The notes: a model not told the origin generated them from the sequence alone. DNA of 64,000 nucleotides from CAIQPS01 sp963721365 (GCA_963721365.1 CAVRJE010000029.1:1-64000); one strand, 5' to 3'; counted from the first letter of the stretch, positions 45,952 through 55,131 are shown. Program-made: numbers and translations.

Positions 45952-45982
45952 TTATTAAAGGTTATTCTACAACCTTTAATAA
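45952..45982 (-). promoter_or_regulatory. 12-bp perfect inverted repeat, probable fic operator
   Basis: TTATTAAAGGTT and AACCTTTAATAA form perfect arms around 7 bases, starting 10 bases before the fic ATG. Read toward fic, TAGAAT lies in the loop and could be the -10. Partial copies of the half-site occur inside the first fic codons (AAGGTTATTAAG) and upstream near 45,985. AT-rich sequence in a GC-rich genome makes chance unlikely. Confidence 0.75.
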
Positions 45983-46366
45983 GAACCTTCCATATTAACG
46001 GTTGCCGAACGTTGGCGCGTGAGCGTCTTGGCCACGCGGGACGGTCACGTAGGGGGCGGGTCAGGCAACTGGGGTTGGCTTGAGCAGGATCTGTGGGGTG
46101 CACAGGGCCAGCCTTGCACTACGACGGCGGCCGGCTGACTGTCTGTCTGCGGGTCTGAGAGGCGATAACTGGCGAGCAATCGCCGACAACACTAGTCAGC
46201 GAAAGCAACAATCCCCGCATCGAACGCAAGCAGAAGCCTTCTTCACCGCGCCCACACTGCCTCGCACTAAGGGACGGATACCCAGCCCCCCTCTCTTTGG
46301 GGATGCAGCCGCGCGGCGCGGCCAGAATCGCTGGCCACGCAGTCTTGGGCAAGAGCGCGATGCGAC
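45983..46366. other. 384-base spacer upstream of second toxin-antitoxin pair
   Basis: No gene recognised. The left end may contain further half-sites of the fic operator (AACCTT). The rest is GC-rich without coding pattern. Confidence 0.4.
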
Positions 46367-46407
46367 TTGCAAAAAGAGGAAAAAGGTACATAATGTCCAC
46401 AATGTAC
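46367..46407 (+). promoter_or_regulatory. Promoter and operator of second toxin-antitoxin pair
   Basis: TTGCAA (46367-46372) and CATAAT (46389-46394) with a 16-base spacer form a plausible promoter. GTACAT (46386-46391) and ATGTAC (46402-46407) make an inverted repeat over the -10 and start site, where an antitoxin repressor would bind. Confidence 0.55.
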
Positions 46408-46430
46408 TTGTTCTTCTGGAAGGGGGCGCG

Positions 46431-46685
46431 ATGACTTCTGTCACCGCCAAACAGCTTAAGGATAGTCCGGCCGAAGTCCTGGGTCGCGTGCAATACGGGC
46501 ATGAACGCGTCGCTATCACTCGTCATGGCAAGGAAGTAGCTGCGGTGGTTTCAATCGAAGACGCTCGCCTGCTTGACCGTCTTGAAGAAGTGCTAGACGT
46601 TCATGACGCCCTCATGGCGATTGAAGAGACCGAGCGGGAGGGCACCATCAGCCTGGGCGAATTGCGCAAGAAGCTCGGCGTCTGA
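46431..46685 (+). CDS. Phd/YefM-type antitoxin
   Basis: 84 residues from ATG 46431 with GGAAGGGGG before it. SVTAKQLKDSPAEVLGRVQYGHERVAITRHGKEVAAVVSIED is the usual Phd fold (given here in part), followed by an acidic/charged helix that would wrap the toxin. The toxin gene starts 9 bases later. Confidence 0.9.
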   Translation: MTSVTAKQLKDSPAEVLGRVQYGHERVAITRHGKEVAAVVSIEDARLLDRLEEVLDVHDALMAIEETEREGTISLGELRKKLGV

Positions 46686-46694
46686 ACGCCCGCG

Positions 46695-46988
46695 GTGTAC
46701 GAGATACGCATTGCGCCGGCGGCTGAGCGCGCAATCGGCAAGCTGTCTGCTGCGGTTCAGGCAGCCATCCTTGACAAGCTTGAAGAGCTTGCGAAAGATC
46801 CACGGCCAGCCAACTGCGAGAAGGTCAGGGAACTTGCCCAATACGGCGTGTTTCGCGTACGGGTTGGAAAGGACTACCGCATCTTGTATCAGGTCAAGGA
46901 CCAGACCGCCTGGATTCTGGCCCTGAAAGTCGGGGATCGGAAGGAAATCTACGAGCGTCTAGCCGACCTGAAGCGTCTTCTGAAGTGA
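46695..46988 (+). CDS. RelE/ParE-family toxin
   Basis: 97 residues, GTG start. YEIRIAPAAERAIGKLSAAV, LAKDPRP, FRVRVGKDYRILYQV and ILALKVGDRKEIYER match RelE toxins; Arg and Tyr residues of the active face are present. Unlike the YoeB pair upstream it is intact. Likely an mRNA interferase, although ParE-type gyrase poisoning cannot be excluded from sequence alone. Confidence 0.9.
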   Translation: MYEIRIAPAAERAIGKLSAAVQAAILDKLEELAKDPRPANCEKVRELAQYGVFRVRVGKDYRILYQVKDQTAWILALKVGDRKEIYERLADLKRLLK

Positions 46989-47021
46989 CCTTCAAGCATG
47001 GCCTAACCCTGGGCCAGACGC

Positions 47022-47055
47022 GCTGATGATCAATCAGTAGGTTGGGCGTTCAGTC
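47022..47055 (+). repeat. tRNA-Thr fragment-like repeat (anticodon and T arms)
   Basis: GCTGAT, five changed bases, ATCAG, then AGGTTGGG and GTTCA follow the same order as in tRNA-Thr 42146-42180, with a few changes. The 5' half of the tRNA is absent. It ends inside the last codons of the dodecin gene on the other strand. Probably a relic attachment site. Confidence 0.6.
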
Positions 47056-47256
47056 TTCCAGGACAAAGGTGACCTTCATGTGAACGCGGTATTCCGCGAT
47101 GTTGCCCTCATCGTCCAACGTCACCTCCTGGTTCCAGATCCAGGCGGATTTGACATTCTTCAGCGTCTTGTGGGCGCGCGCGACGCCTGACCTGATGGCA
47201 TCGTCAAAGCTCACCGTGGACGAGGACTTCACTTCGGTGATACGTGCAACGGACAT
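47050..47256 (-). CDS. Dodecin
   Basis: 68 residues. SVARITEVKSSSTVSFDDAI, then IWNQEVTLDDEGNIAEYRV and MKVTFVLED match dodecin, a hollow dodecamer that stores flavins; the Trp that stacks on flavin is in SAWIWNQ. ATG 47256 with AAGGAG. The gene's 3' end overlaps the tRNA-like repeat. Confidence 0.93.
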   Translation of the reverse strand: MSVARITEVKSSSTVSFDDAIRSGVARAHKTLKNVKSAWIWNQEVTLDDEGNIAEYRVHMKVTFVLED

Positions 47257-47825
47257 GGGTGCTCCTTCCCGCGTGGTTATACGGAAAGTACCGTCAAGGG
47301 CCGTCTCCCGAAACCTTGAGAGGACCCCTTCGGTCGGGGGATTCCAGTGCGTGACCGGCTACCGGCTCATCCGGTAGGCACTACACGCCTACGAGATTCG
47401 CAGAGCTGCTGCGCGAGCTCCGGGTAGCCGCCTGCGGGAACGACCTAGCCGGGGGCGCATAGCCTTCTTGCCCGCCCCAGCGAGTAGGGGTGGGCTGGGG
47501 AGCCATGGCGTGTTGTCATTAAGTATATACCGATCGTACAGACGCCTCAAACTTGGCTCAAATGCCGCCGAAACCGTGGCTGCCGACATGATGTCCTCTG
47601 CAGGGATCGGTTTTGGAGCCAACAACGTTGTGGCCGTCGCAGGCGCTCTGCCAACGGTATGGTGACCGTCGATTAGACCCATCGCACGGGTGGCTGTCGG
47701 CCCCGTCGGCGACTGCCACGAAGACCGCACCCCGTGGTGCGGTCGCTCGGCTTGGCTTGAGGAAGCTGCGCGAAAGTCCGATATCAGCGGTGTCGGCGAC
47801 GGTCGCGCACTCACTGGAGGTTCCC
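47257..47825. other. 569-base spacer upstream of the NlpC/P60 gene
   Basis: No coding sequence recognised. Several GC-rich hairpins (for example around 47,350-47,385 and 47,690-47,740) suggest a structured leader for the next gene. I looked for a cyclic di-AMP riboswitch, which often precedes such genes, but could not match its core. Confidence 0.4.
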
Positions 47826-49778
47826 ATGCGGCCGACCAAGAAGAGAATCCATGCCGGGATCGCGGCGCTCGTCTTCATACTGGCCCTGCTCCTCGGTTCC
47901 ACCGCCGCGGTTGCTGCTCCTACCCTTTCAACTTCCGTCAACTCGAGTGGACTGCGTGTGAGCGGCCTGAGCGCGACGAGTGGCCCGGTCCGTGGCGGCA
48001 ACAAGCTCATCGTCACCGGCAAGGGCCTGGATGGGGTGACGAGGGTGAAAGTCGGCAAAGCGGATATCCCGAAGTCCGACTGGAAGATCAACTCGAGCAC
48101 CAAACTCACTATTCTCTCCGTTCCCGCGGCGCATGGAGCCGGACCGGTAGAGGTGACCGTATTCGACTCCTGGGGCGCCAGCCCGGCTACGGTGAAGGAC
48201 CTCTACTGGTATAGGAGCAGCACCGCGTTGACGTCCGGCGAGAAGGTGGTCCGGGAGGCGGTAAAATATCTGGGAAGGCCTTATCTATGGGGCGGAACTG
48301 GCCCGACCACCGGCTTCGACTGCTCCGGTTTCACCCGGTACGTCTACAGCAAGTTCGGCATCTCCTTGCCCCATCGCGCTGCTTACCAAGCCAACTGCGG
48401 GAGTCCGGTCGCCAAAGAGGACCTTCGGCCGGGGGATCTCGTCTTCTTCTATAGTCCCGTCCGGCACGTGGGGATGTACGTGGGCGGCGGCATGATGATC
48501 AACTCGCCTGGGATCGGAGACCTCGTCTGCATCGAGGATGCTTACCGAAGTAGCTATGTGACCGCACGGCGCATGATTCCTCTACGCAGCCGCTACGAAC
48601 AGAGCGATCCCCACCTGGTCTACAAAGGGACCTGGAGCACCCCGACTGTTGGCTCGGCCTCCGGAGGGAGCTTCCAGTATGCGAACACCGTAGGGGCGTC
48701 GGTGACGGCCAGCTTCAACGGGACGTATCTCGCTTGGATCGCCAAAAGAAGTCCCGTCTATGGTCTTGCCAGAGTGACTCTGGACAACAAGACCCCCGTT
48801 GTGGTCAACCTCCACAAGTCAAGCACGCTCTACCAGCAGAGGGTATGGAACAGCGGGACTCTGGCCCGGGGCACGCACACTGTCACGATCGAATGGATAG
48901 GAGCCAAGGGAGTTGCCGCGACGGACACCAACATCAACGTGGACGCATTCGAGGTGCTCGGTAGCCTGACGAAAGTGGCTTCTTCGCCTGTGCCGGTTTC
49001 TGCCGCTACCAGCTACGAACGGACCGATCCTCGCCTCACATACGCGGGGACTTGGAAGACAGTCAGCGACTCAGCGGCCTCCGGGGGAAGCTTCGCGTAC
49101 GCAGACAGCGCCGGCGCCTCGGTGACCATCCGCTTCATCGGGACCCATCTCGCCTGGATAGCCAAGCAATCGCCTGCGTATGGCCAGGCCAAGGTCACGG
49201 TGGACGGCGGCGCCGCCCACATCGTGGACCTGTATAACTCGAAGACGGTTTGGAAGCACACGGTGTGGCAGACCGGCACCCTCAAGAACGGCGCCCATAC
49301 AGTGGTCATCAGTTGGACCGGTAAGAAAAGGAAGGCGGCCACCGATACCAACATCGACGTGGATGCCATAAAGGTGACCGGCGTACTTACCGGGCGCTAT
49401 CAGCAGAGCGATGCCAAGGTCTCGTATTCGGGGACGTGGAACACCACGTCGAATAGCTCGGCGTCAGGGAGGAGCTTCAAGTACGCCGACACCCCCGGAG
49501 CGTCGGTGACCATCCGCTTCACCGGGATCAACCTGGCCTGGATCGCGAAGACTGGTCCCACCTACGGCCAAGCCAAGGTCACCGTGGACGGCAAGAAGAC
49601 GTACACGGTCAATCTGTACGGCGCGAAGACCGCGTGGCAGAAGCGCGTTTGGAGCACCGGGATCCTGGCGATGGGAACCCATACCGTCAAGATTCAGTGG
49701 ACGGGAGCCAAGAGCAAGGCCGCCACCGGCACCAACATCGGCGTCGATGCCATCGATGTCACGGGGACCCTCAACTAG
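47826..49778 (+). CDS. Secreted NlpC/P60 peptidase with IPT/TIG domain and three C-terminal repeats
   Basis: 650 residues from ATG 47826, with GGAGG six bases before. Signal peptide to about residue 30, IPT/TIG Ig-like domain 46-128, NlpC/P60 domain with Cys166 (GFDCSGF) and His214 (RHVGMYVG). Then three tandem repeats of about 125 residues (from about 256, 398 and 527), each starting YxQ/RxDxxLxYxGTW and containing LAWIAK, VTVDG and THTVxIxWxG. The repeats look like all-beta carbohydrate-binding modules. It probably cuts or remodels peptidoglycan outside the cell. A related repeat is in the gene at the window's end. Confidence 0.9.
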   Translation: MRPTKKRIHAGIAALVFILALLLGSTAAVAAPTLSTSVNSSGLRVSGLSATSGPVRGGNKLIVTGKGLDGVTRVKVGKADIPKSDWKINSSTKLTILSVPAAHGAGPVEVTVFDSWGASPATVKDLYWYRSSTALTSGEKVVREAVKYLGRPYLWGGTGPTTGFDCSGFTRYVYSKFGISLPHRAAYQANCGSPVAKEDLRPGDLVFFYSPVRHVGMYVGGGMMINSPGIGDLVCIEDAYRSSYVTARRMIPLRSRYEQSDPHLVYKGTWSTPTVGSASGGSFQYANTVGASVTASFNGTYLAWIAKRSPVYGLARVTLDNKTPVVVNLHKSSTLYQQRVWNSGTLARGTHTVTIEWIGAKGVAATDTNINVDAFEVLGSLTKVASSPVPVSAATSYERTDPRLTYAGTWKTVSDSAASGGSFAYADSAGASVTIRFIGTHLAWIAKQSPAYGQAKVTVDGGAAHIVDLYNSKTVWKHTVWQTGTLKNGAHTVVISWTGKKRKAATDTNIDVDAIKVTGVLTGRYQQSDAKVSYSGTWNTTSNSSASGRSFKYADTPGASVTIRFTGINLAWIAKTGPTYGQAKVTVDGKKTYTVNLYGAKTAWQKRVWSTGILAMGTHTVKIQWTGAKSKAATGTNIGVDAIDVTGTLN

Positions 49779-50130
49779 GCGCCCAACCTGGCTCCAGGTC
49801 TCACGTTTCCGAGTGTGATTGCGGTAAGCCGCCCCTGAACGGCTTTCTTCGGCGATTCGGGGGGCCATTACTTCTCGTGAGACTCAGCTTGCTCCAACTG
49901 ATGGTGTATCAGTGGCGCCAAGCAGCCATTAGGCGCGAGCGGGGTGTGCAGAGATAGATGCTGGAGTAGCAGCTTGGACTATCTGCAAGCCTGCCGGTTC
50001 ATTCCTGGAAGGCCGGCCTGAGGACACCCCGTGACCGGTGTGTTGGCCGTTCGCTGTAGAATCCCTAGGCAGATCAGACATACGTCGGGTCCTGCTGATG
50101 TCTGTTTCTGTGAGAACGAGGGGGACTGTC
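49779..50130. other. 352-base spacer with a CTGAT hairpin repeat
   Basis: Contains hairpin copy 2 (49897-49924) and little else recognisable. GAGGGGG before 50131 is the ribosome site of the oxidase gene. Confidence 0.4.
49897..49924. repeat. CTGAT-N5-ATCAG hairpin, copy 2
   Basis: ACTGAT-GGTGT-ATCAGT followed by GGCGCCAAGCA. The 27 bases from CTGAT match copy 3 at 58395-58421 with only three differences. Confidence 0.65.
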
Positions 50131-52314
50131 ATGGCCGAGGAGCTGTCGAGGCGTCAGTTCGTCAAGATCACCGCTGGTGGGGTGGTCGGCCTTTTCGTGC
50201 TGGCCGGCTGCACGAACCCGACCACTACGACTACTGCTACGGCCGGCTCGACAACGACCGGCGGGACTACCGGAGGGACCACAGCGACCTCCGGAGGCGC
50301 GAGCACCACGACGACGATGATCGCCAGGCTCCCCGGCGGCACTCTGGACCCGGCCGCGGTGCCCAAGTTCGTGACACCGTTGCTCATACCCCCGGTCATG
50401 CCGAAGGCGGGGACGGTCAAGCAGAAGAGCGGCCCGGACGCCGACTACTACGAGATTTCGATGAAACAGTTCTCCCAGCAGGTCTTGCCGGTCGGCCTGC
50501 CGGCGACGACCTTGTGGGGATATGGCGCCGTCACCTCTGCGGGCAAATCGGGCCTGCTGCTGCACAACGCGCCCTCGCTGACCATCGAAGCGACGGCGGG
50601 AAAGCCGGTGCGGGTAAAGTGGATCAACGACCTCAAAGACGCCTCTGGTGGCTACCTTCCGCACCTGCTGGCGGTCGACCCCACGCTGCACTGGGCCAAC
50701 CCGCCGGGTGGGACGGCCGGCCGCGACACGCGTCCCAGCTTCACCTCGACCCCGGACCCCTATACCGGGCCCGTCCCGATGGTGACGCACGTGCACGGCG
50801 CAGTGGGCGTGGGTGACGAGAGCGACGGCTACGCCGAGGCGTGGTATCTGCCGGATGCCAACAACATCCCGGCCGGATACGCCGGGCAGGGGACCTGGTA
50901 CGAGTTCTTCAAGAACAAGGCGGCCGCCGCTTTCGGTGTCACTTGGGGCGCGGGCTACTCTGTCTTCCAGTATCCGAACCAGAACCGCGCCTCGACCATC
51001 TGGTATCACGATCACACCCTGGGCATGACTAGGGTGAACGTCTACGCCGGACCCGCCGGTTTCTGCATCCTCCGCGGCGGCCCGGCTGGTGATGACGCGG
51101 TGCTCGATTCCCGCTCCGGGTCCCGGGCGGTGCTCCCGGGCCCCGCGCCGCGCGAGGGAGACGCGTTCCCGGCGGACAAGACCTACTACGAGATCCCCAT
51201 CGCCATCCAGGACCGCGCGTTCAACTCAGATGGATCGCTGTTCTATCCCAGCACGCGCGAGTTCTTCGACGGCGCCAAGGCCGACGATCCCGGCTACGAA
51301 CCGAAGACCGATCTGGCGCCCATCTGGAACCCGGAGTTCTTCGGAAACATGATCATGGTCAACGGGAACACCTGGCCGTTCCTGTCGGTGGAACAGCGCC
51401 GCTACCGTTTCCGCTTCCTCAACGGCTGCCAGGCCCGCGTCCTGCTCCTGGACTTCAATGGCATCCCGGGGGTGGAGGTGTGGCAGATAGGCAGCGAGGG
51501 GGGTTTTCTCGCGGCGCCCGTGAACATCACCGATCTGGGGAACCGGCTGCTCACGGGGCTGGCCGAGCGCGCCGACGTCGTGGTCGATTTCACCAACGTG
51601 CCCGCGGGCGACTACGTTCTCGGCAATGTGGCTCCGGATGCGCCGTTCCAAGGCGGGGCCCCGGGGATGGACTTCCCGATGGCAGATCCGTCGAGCACCG
51701 GCCAGATAGTGCAGTTCAAGGTAGTCCCCGCAGTGGCCGCGGACCCGACGACGCCGCCCCGTTTCCTTGTGCTGCCGGCCGTGAGCCCTCTCCCCGCCCC
51801 GACCGTCACCCGGCGGCTGGCATTGTCGGAGATCAGATCCAGCGACTGGGATGGCCCCGCGGGCATGCTGTTGGGCAGGCTGGACTCCACGGGGACGGCA
51901 ACGCTTGACCCGTGGATCGACCCCGTCACCGAGAACCCGGACCCAGGCGCGACCGAAGTCTGGGAGATGTACAACTTCACCGTCGATGCCCACCCGATGC
52001 ATGTGCACGAGGTGGTGTTCGAGGTCGTCAACCGGGAAGGTCTCGTGGTCGACGACAAGTCGGGCGAGCCGGTGCAGCCGGTGCAGCTCAAGGGCGATCC
52101 GCGTCCGCCTGAACCATGGGAGACGGGTTTCAAGGACACCGTTATTGCATATCCCCGGGAGGTGACGCGCATCAAGGCTCGGTTCGCGAATCCTGGTCAA
52201 TACATGTGGCACTGCCATATCGTCGAGCACGAGGACAACGAGATGATGAGGCCATACCGTATCGGACCGGCTCAAGCAGGCCAGCCCGCGGACCGCTCGA
52301 CCGAGGGCATGTAG
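50131..52314 (+). CDS. Tat-exported multicopper oxidase lipoprotein
   Basis: 727 residues from ATG 50131. Twin-arginine signal SRRQFVK at 6-12 leads into lipobox LAGC (Cys27), then a Thr/Gly linker. Copper ligands are plain: HVHG, WYHDHT, HPMHVHE and HCHIVEHEDNEMM, giving the type 1 and trinuclear sites of CotA/bilirubin-oxidase-like enzymes. Likely oxidises metals (Mn, Cu) or phenols with O2 at the cell surface. Complete, uninterrupted. An upstream GTG (50038) is less likely because it precedes the Tat signal by 31 residues. Confidence 0.94.
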   Translation: MAEELSRRQFVKITAGGVVGLFVLAGCTNPTTTTTATAGSTTTGGTTGGTTATSGGASTTTTMIARLPGGTLDPAAVPKFVTPLLIPPVMPKAGTVKQKSGPDADYYEISMKQFSQQVLPVGLPATTLWGYGAVTSAGKSGLLLHNAPSLTIEATAGKPVRVKWINDLKDASGGYLPHLLAVDPTLHWANPPGGTAGRDTRPSFTSTPDPYTGPVPMVTHVHGAVGVGDESDGYAEAWYLPDANNIPAGYAGQGTWYEFFKNKAAAAFGVTWGAGYSVFQYPNQNRASTIWYHDHTLGMTRVNVYAGPAGFCILRGGPAGDDAVLDSRSGSRAVLPGPAPREGDAFPADKTYYEIPIAIQDRAFNSDGSLFYPSTREFFDGAKADDPGYEPKTDLAPIWNPEFFGNMIMVNGNTWPFLSVEQRRYRFRFLNGCQARVLLLDFNGIPGVEVWQIGSEGGFLAAPVNITDLGNRLLTGLAERADVVVDFTNVPAGDYVLGNVAPDAPFQGGAPGMDFPMADPSSTGQIVQFKVVPAVAADPTTPPRFLVLPAVSPLPAPTVTRRLALSEIRSSDWDGPAGMLLGRLDSTGTATLDPWIDPVTENPDPGATEVWEMYNFTVDAHPMHVHEVVFEVVNREGLVVDDKSGEPVQPVQLKGDPRPPEPWETGFKDTVIAYPREVTRIKARFANPGQYMWHCHIVEHEDNEMMRPYRIGPAQAGQPADRSTEGM

Positions 52315-52403
52315 CCGGGGGGACCTGCGGGGCAACCTGAGTCTTGCCGGCACCACCCTTCGCCGGCTCTTCCCGTTCAGAGTCGACTGCATCAGGAGGC
52401 ACC

Positions 52404-53168
52404 ATGGACCCGAGTCGAATCAAGCGCTACCCCGTCACGATCGACGGCGAGACGGCGAGCATCGGGACGGCGAACGAGCTGGCAGTGGCGCTCGACGTGC
52501 TGCAGGGACAGTACGACCGCGCCGTGCTGGAGCAGCTCGGTCCGGATTTGGCCGAAATCGTGGGCGGCCCGCTCGGTTTTGAGCGCCTCCTGCAGTCGCT
52601 CGCCCCCGAGGACCAACTCTACCTGGTGGACACCCTGGGCCCGCGCCTGGCGGACATCATCCGGGAGGCGCGGCACCTGCGTGATGTTTTCGCGGCGCTT
52701 GCGGTCGTCGAGGTCGAACTGAGGATCCTGGACACGCTCGGAACCGACGGCCTTCGCGCACTCATCAACACCGCGCAGGAGTTGGCGGAAGTTCTCGGTT
52801 GGCTGTATGGCGAGTGCGACCGGCGGGCCATCGAACTGCTCGGTACGCCCTACCTCACGCGTCTCATCCGGAGCGGCTCAGATTTGTGTGCCGCCATGGA
52901 CGCGTTGGACGCTGAAGGCCAACTCGACCTGCTGGACCGCCTCGGCTGGGCGCACACGAGCCGACTCCTGCACGATGGTGCCGACCTGGCGCGCTTCATG
53001 CGCGCGTTGCCGGCGCACCTTAGCGCGCGCCTACTGGCCGAAATGACGCGCGAGCAGCTGATCACGCTGATCGGCAACCGCCAGGACTGGCAGTACCTTT
53101 GGGAACGCTTGGAACCGGACGAGTGCCGCCTGCTGGCCGAAAAACTGGGGGTGAGCTATGCCGCATGA
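52404..53168 (+). CDS. Seven-repeat helical protein of unknown function
   Basis: 254 residues, ATG 52404 with AGGAGG. After about 25 residues the protein consists of roughly seven tandem units of 34 residues. Each has the pattern of two short helices with a leucine-rich face and LL-x-LG-x4-LxxLI near its end (for example DQLYLVDTLGPRLADII and GQLDLLDRLGWAHTSRLL). No enzyme motif. The fold is probably an alpha-solenoid, suited to protein binding. Its end overlaps the start of the amidohydrolase gene by 11 bases, so the two are co-translated. Confidence 0.8.
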   Translation: MDPSRIKRYPVTIDGETASIGTANELAVALDVLQGQYDRAVLEQLGPDLAEIVGGPLGFERLLQSLAPEDQLYLVDTLGPRLADIIREARHLRDVFAALAVVEVELRILDTLGTDGLRALINTAQELAEVLGWLYGECDRRAIELLGTPYLTRLIRSGSDLCAAMDALDAEGQLDLLDRLGWAHTSRLLHDGADLARFMRALPAHLSARLLAEMTREQLITLIGNRQDWQYLWERLEPDECRLLAEKLGVSYAA

Positions 53169-54210
53169 ACAGATCGAGACGTGGTCGCGGGTGCCGGGCC
53201 GGCGCGGCTCGCTGGCCCCGTTGCGCGGCAGCAAGTACCGGATCATCGACGCTCACTTGCACGTCATGAATTTCGTCCAAGAGACGCCCGGCGGTGACGC
53301 GTTGCTCTACTGCATGGACCAGGCCAACATCGACAAGGCCGTAGTCTTCGGTCTGCCTGTGTCAAAGCTCTGGACCGAGTACGACCGTGAGCCGCCGGAC
53401 TATTACTTGGCGAACGACTCGCCCTGCTACTACTACGGCTACACCGACGTGATCTTGGCGGAGATGTACCGCAAGCTGGCGCCCGAAGGGCAGACGCGGA
53501 TCTATCCGTTGATGTGCGGCTTCAACCCTGTGGATCGCTACGCTCTGCGGCACGTCGAGCGGCTCTACGAGCAGTACCCCGAGGTCTGGAGCGGCATCGG
53601 CGAGATGCTTCTGCGCCACGACGACCTTACGGCGTTCACCTACGGCGAGAACCCACGCGCCAACCATGGCGCACTGTGGCCTGTCTACCAGTTCGCGGCC
53701 GACCACGACCTGCCGGTGCTGATGCACCAGAACGTGACGTCGGTCACCAAGAGCGACCACCCGGTCTTCCTGCACGAGCTCGAGGAGGCGCTGCGTGAGT
53801 TTCCGCGCACGCGCTTCGTCTTTGCCCATTGCGGCATGTCGCGCCGCGTCAACGTGCCGTTCTACCACCAGATGGTCGAGCGACTCCTCGAGGCGTATCC
53901 GCACCTGTGCGTGGACTATTCGTGGATCGTTTACGATGTGGCGATCTGCCCCAACGGCCGGCCTGACCCGGCTTGGGTCGAACTGACGGAAAAGTACAGC
54001 GAGCGCATCTGCCTGGGGTCGGACCTGGTGACCAAGTTCGAGCGGCTCGGCCCGGAGTTGCAGCGCTACGACGTGTTCCTCGACGAGTTGAGCGAGACGG
54101 CACGCGCTAATGTGTGCCACATGACCGCCGAGCGCATCTATGGCGACAACAAGGGCAAGGTCACGCGAGTGATGCCCCGGCCCATTCCAGCATGGGGATC
54201 GGTGACGTAG
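53158..54210 (+). CDS. Amidohydrolase family 2 protein
   Basis: 350 residues. DAHLHV near residue 31 (metal-binding HxH), HQN near 180, FAHCGMSRR and LGSDLVTKFER (late Asp) mark the PF04909-type TIM-barrel metallohydrolase/decarboxylase. Substrates in the family include aromatic acids and dienelactones; none is indicated here. Follows the helical repeat gene with overlapping frames. Confidence 0.9.
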   Translation: MPHEQIETWSRVPGRRGSLAPLRGSKYRIIDAHLHVMNFVQETPGGDALLYCMDQANIDKAVVFGLPVSKLWTEYDREPPDYYLANDSPCYYYGYTDVILAEMYRKLAPEGQTRIYPLMCGFNPVDRYALRHVERLYEQYPEVWSGIGEMLLRHDDLTAFTYGENPRANHGALWPVYQFAADHDLPVLMHQNVTSVTKSDHPVFLHELEEALREFPRTRFVFAHCGMSRRVNVPFYHQMVERLLEAYPHLCVDYSWIVYDVAICPNGRPDPAWVELTEKYSERICLGSDLVTKFERLGPELQRYDVFLDELSETARANVCHMTAERIYGDNKGKVTRVMPRPIPAWGSVT

Positions 54211-54374
54211 GCCGGTCCCACGCAGCCCCGTGCCGCGCGCCGCCTCTCTCCACCGGAATGAACGGCCCCTCGTTGACAGTGACTGCAAGCAACAGCCTCG
54301 CCCAGAGGTGCTCTGGTCCACTACGTTTTGGCAACCGGAACGCCGCGTTGCTGAGTAAGGAAGGCACGCGTCAC

Positions 54375-55040
54375 ATGTTCCCGATCGTCACACCTCTAGT
54401 TCTCAGCTCAAGGCTGATCCGCGTGAACTGCTATGTGATTACCACTGACGCCGGGATCGTGCTCGTCGACACCGGCATGAGGAAACAGCGGGCTGAGCTC
54501 GAGAGCAAGCTTTGCGGCGACGAGTGCGGATCGGGGTCGATCAAGCTTATTCTCATTACCCACGGCGACTTCGATCACATCGGCAGCGCTGCCTATCTGA
54601 GAAAGAAGCTCGGTGCGCCCATCGCCATGCATGCCGGCGACGTCCCGATGAGCGTGCGGGGTGACATGTTCGCCGGTCGAAAGAGGCCGAACCACGTATC
54701 GCGGAAGATTCTCTCACTGGCCGTGCGCTTTCCCTCGGAAGATCGTTTCGAGCCCGATCTACTCGTAGACGAAGACTCTGACCTCTCGGAGTATGGGCTC
54801 GTCGGCGCGAAGGTGCTTCTGCTGCGCGGACACTCGGCAGGCTCGATCGGGCTGCTGCTGACGGACGGGAGCCTACTATGCGGAGACCTCCTCGAGAACC
54901 GCAAGGCGCCCAGACTCGGTTCGATCATGGACGATGTATCGACTGCCAGGGCAAGCATCGAGCGCCTCGGTGGTCTAGAGATCGAGACGGTCTATCCAGG
55001 CCATGGCAGACCCTTCTACTGGCGGGAACTGAAGGTGTAG
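54375..55040 (+). CDS. Metallo-beta-lactamase-fold hydrolase
   Basis: 221 residues. The motif THGDFDHIGSA (HxDxDH variant), a later LRGHSAGSIG with His, CGDLLEN and PGHGRPF give the metal-binding set. Small stand-alone members act as lactonases, thioesterases or glyoxalase-like enzymes. ATG 54375; no strong ribosome site. The preceding 164 bases show no gene. Confidence 0.9.
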   Translation: MFPIVTPLVLSSRLIRVNCYVITTDAGIVLVDTGMRKQRAELESKLCGDECGSGSIKLILITHGDFDHIGSAAYLRKKLGAPIAMHAGDVPMSVRGDMFAGRKRPNHVSRKILSLAVRFPSEDRFEPDLLVDEDSDLSEYGLVGAKVLLLRGHSAGSIGLLLTDGSLLCGDLLENRKAPRLGSIMDDVSTARASIERLGGLEIETVYPGHGRPFYWRELKV

Positions 55041-55131
55041 CGACCCCGGTGATGCGGGACCGCGAAGGGAGTGAGCAAAGCACATGCGACAGGCGGGTAC
55101 CGGCCGCGATTGGCCGGCTGGCCGGGCCTCG

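Noticed and set aside
47257..47825. Cyclic di-AMP riboswitch before the NlpC/P60 gene
   Set aside because: Such genes often have one, but I could not match the conserved core blocks by eye; a covariance search would decide.
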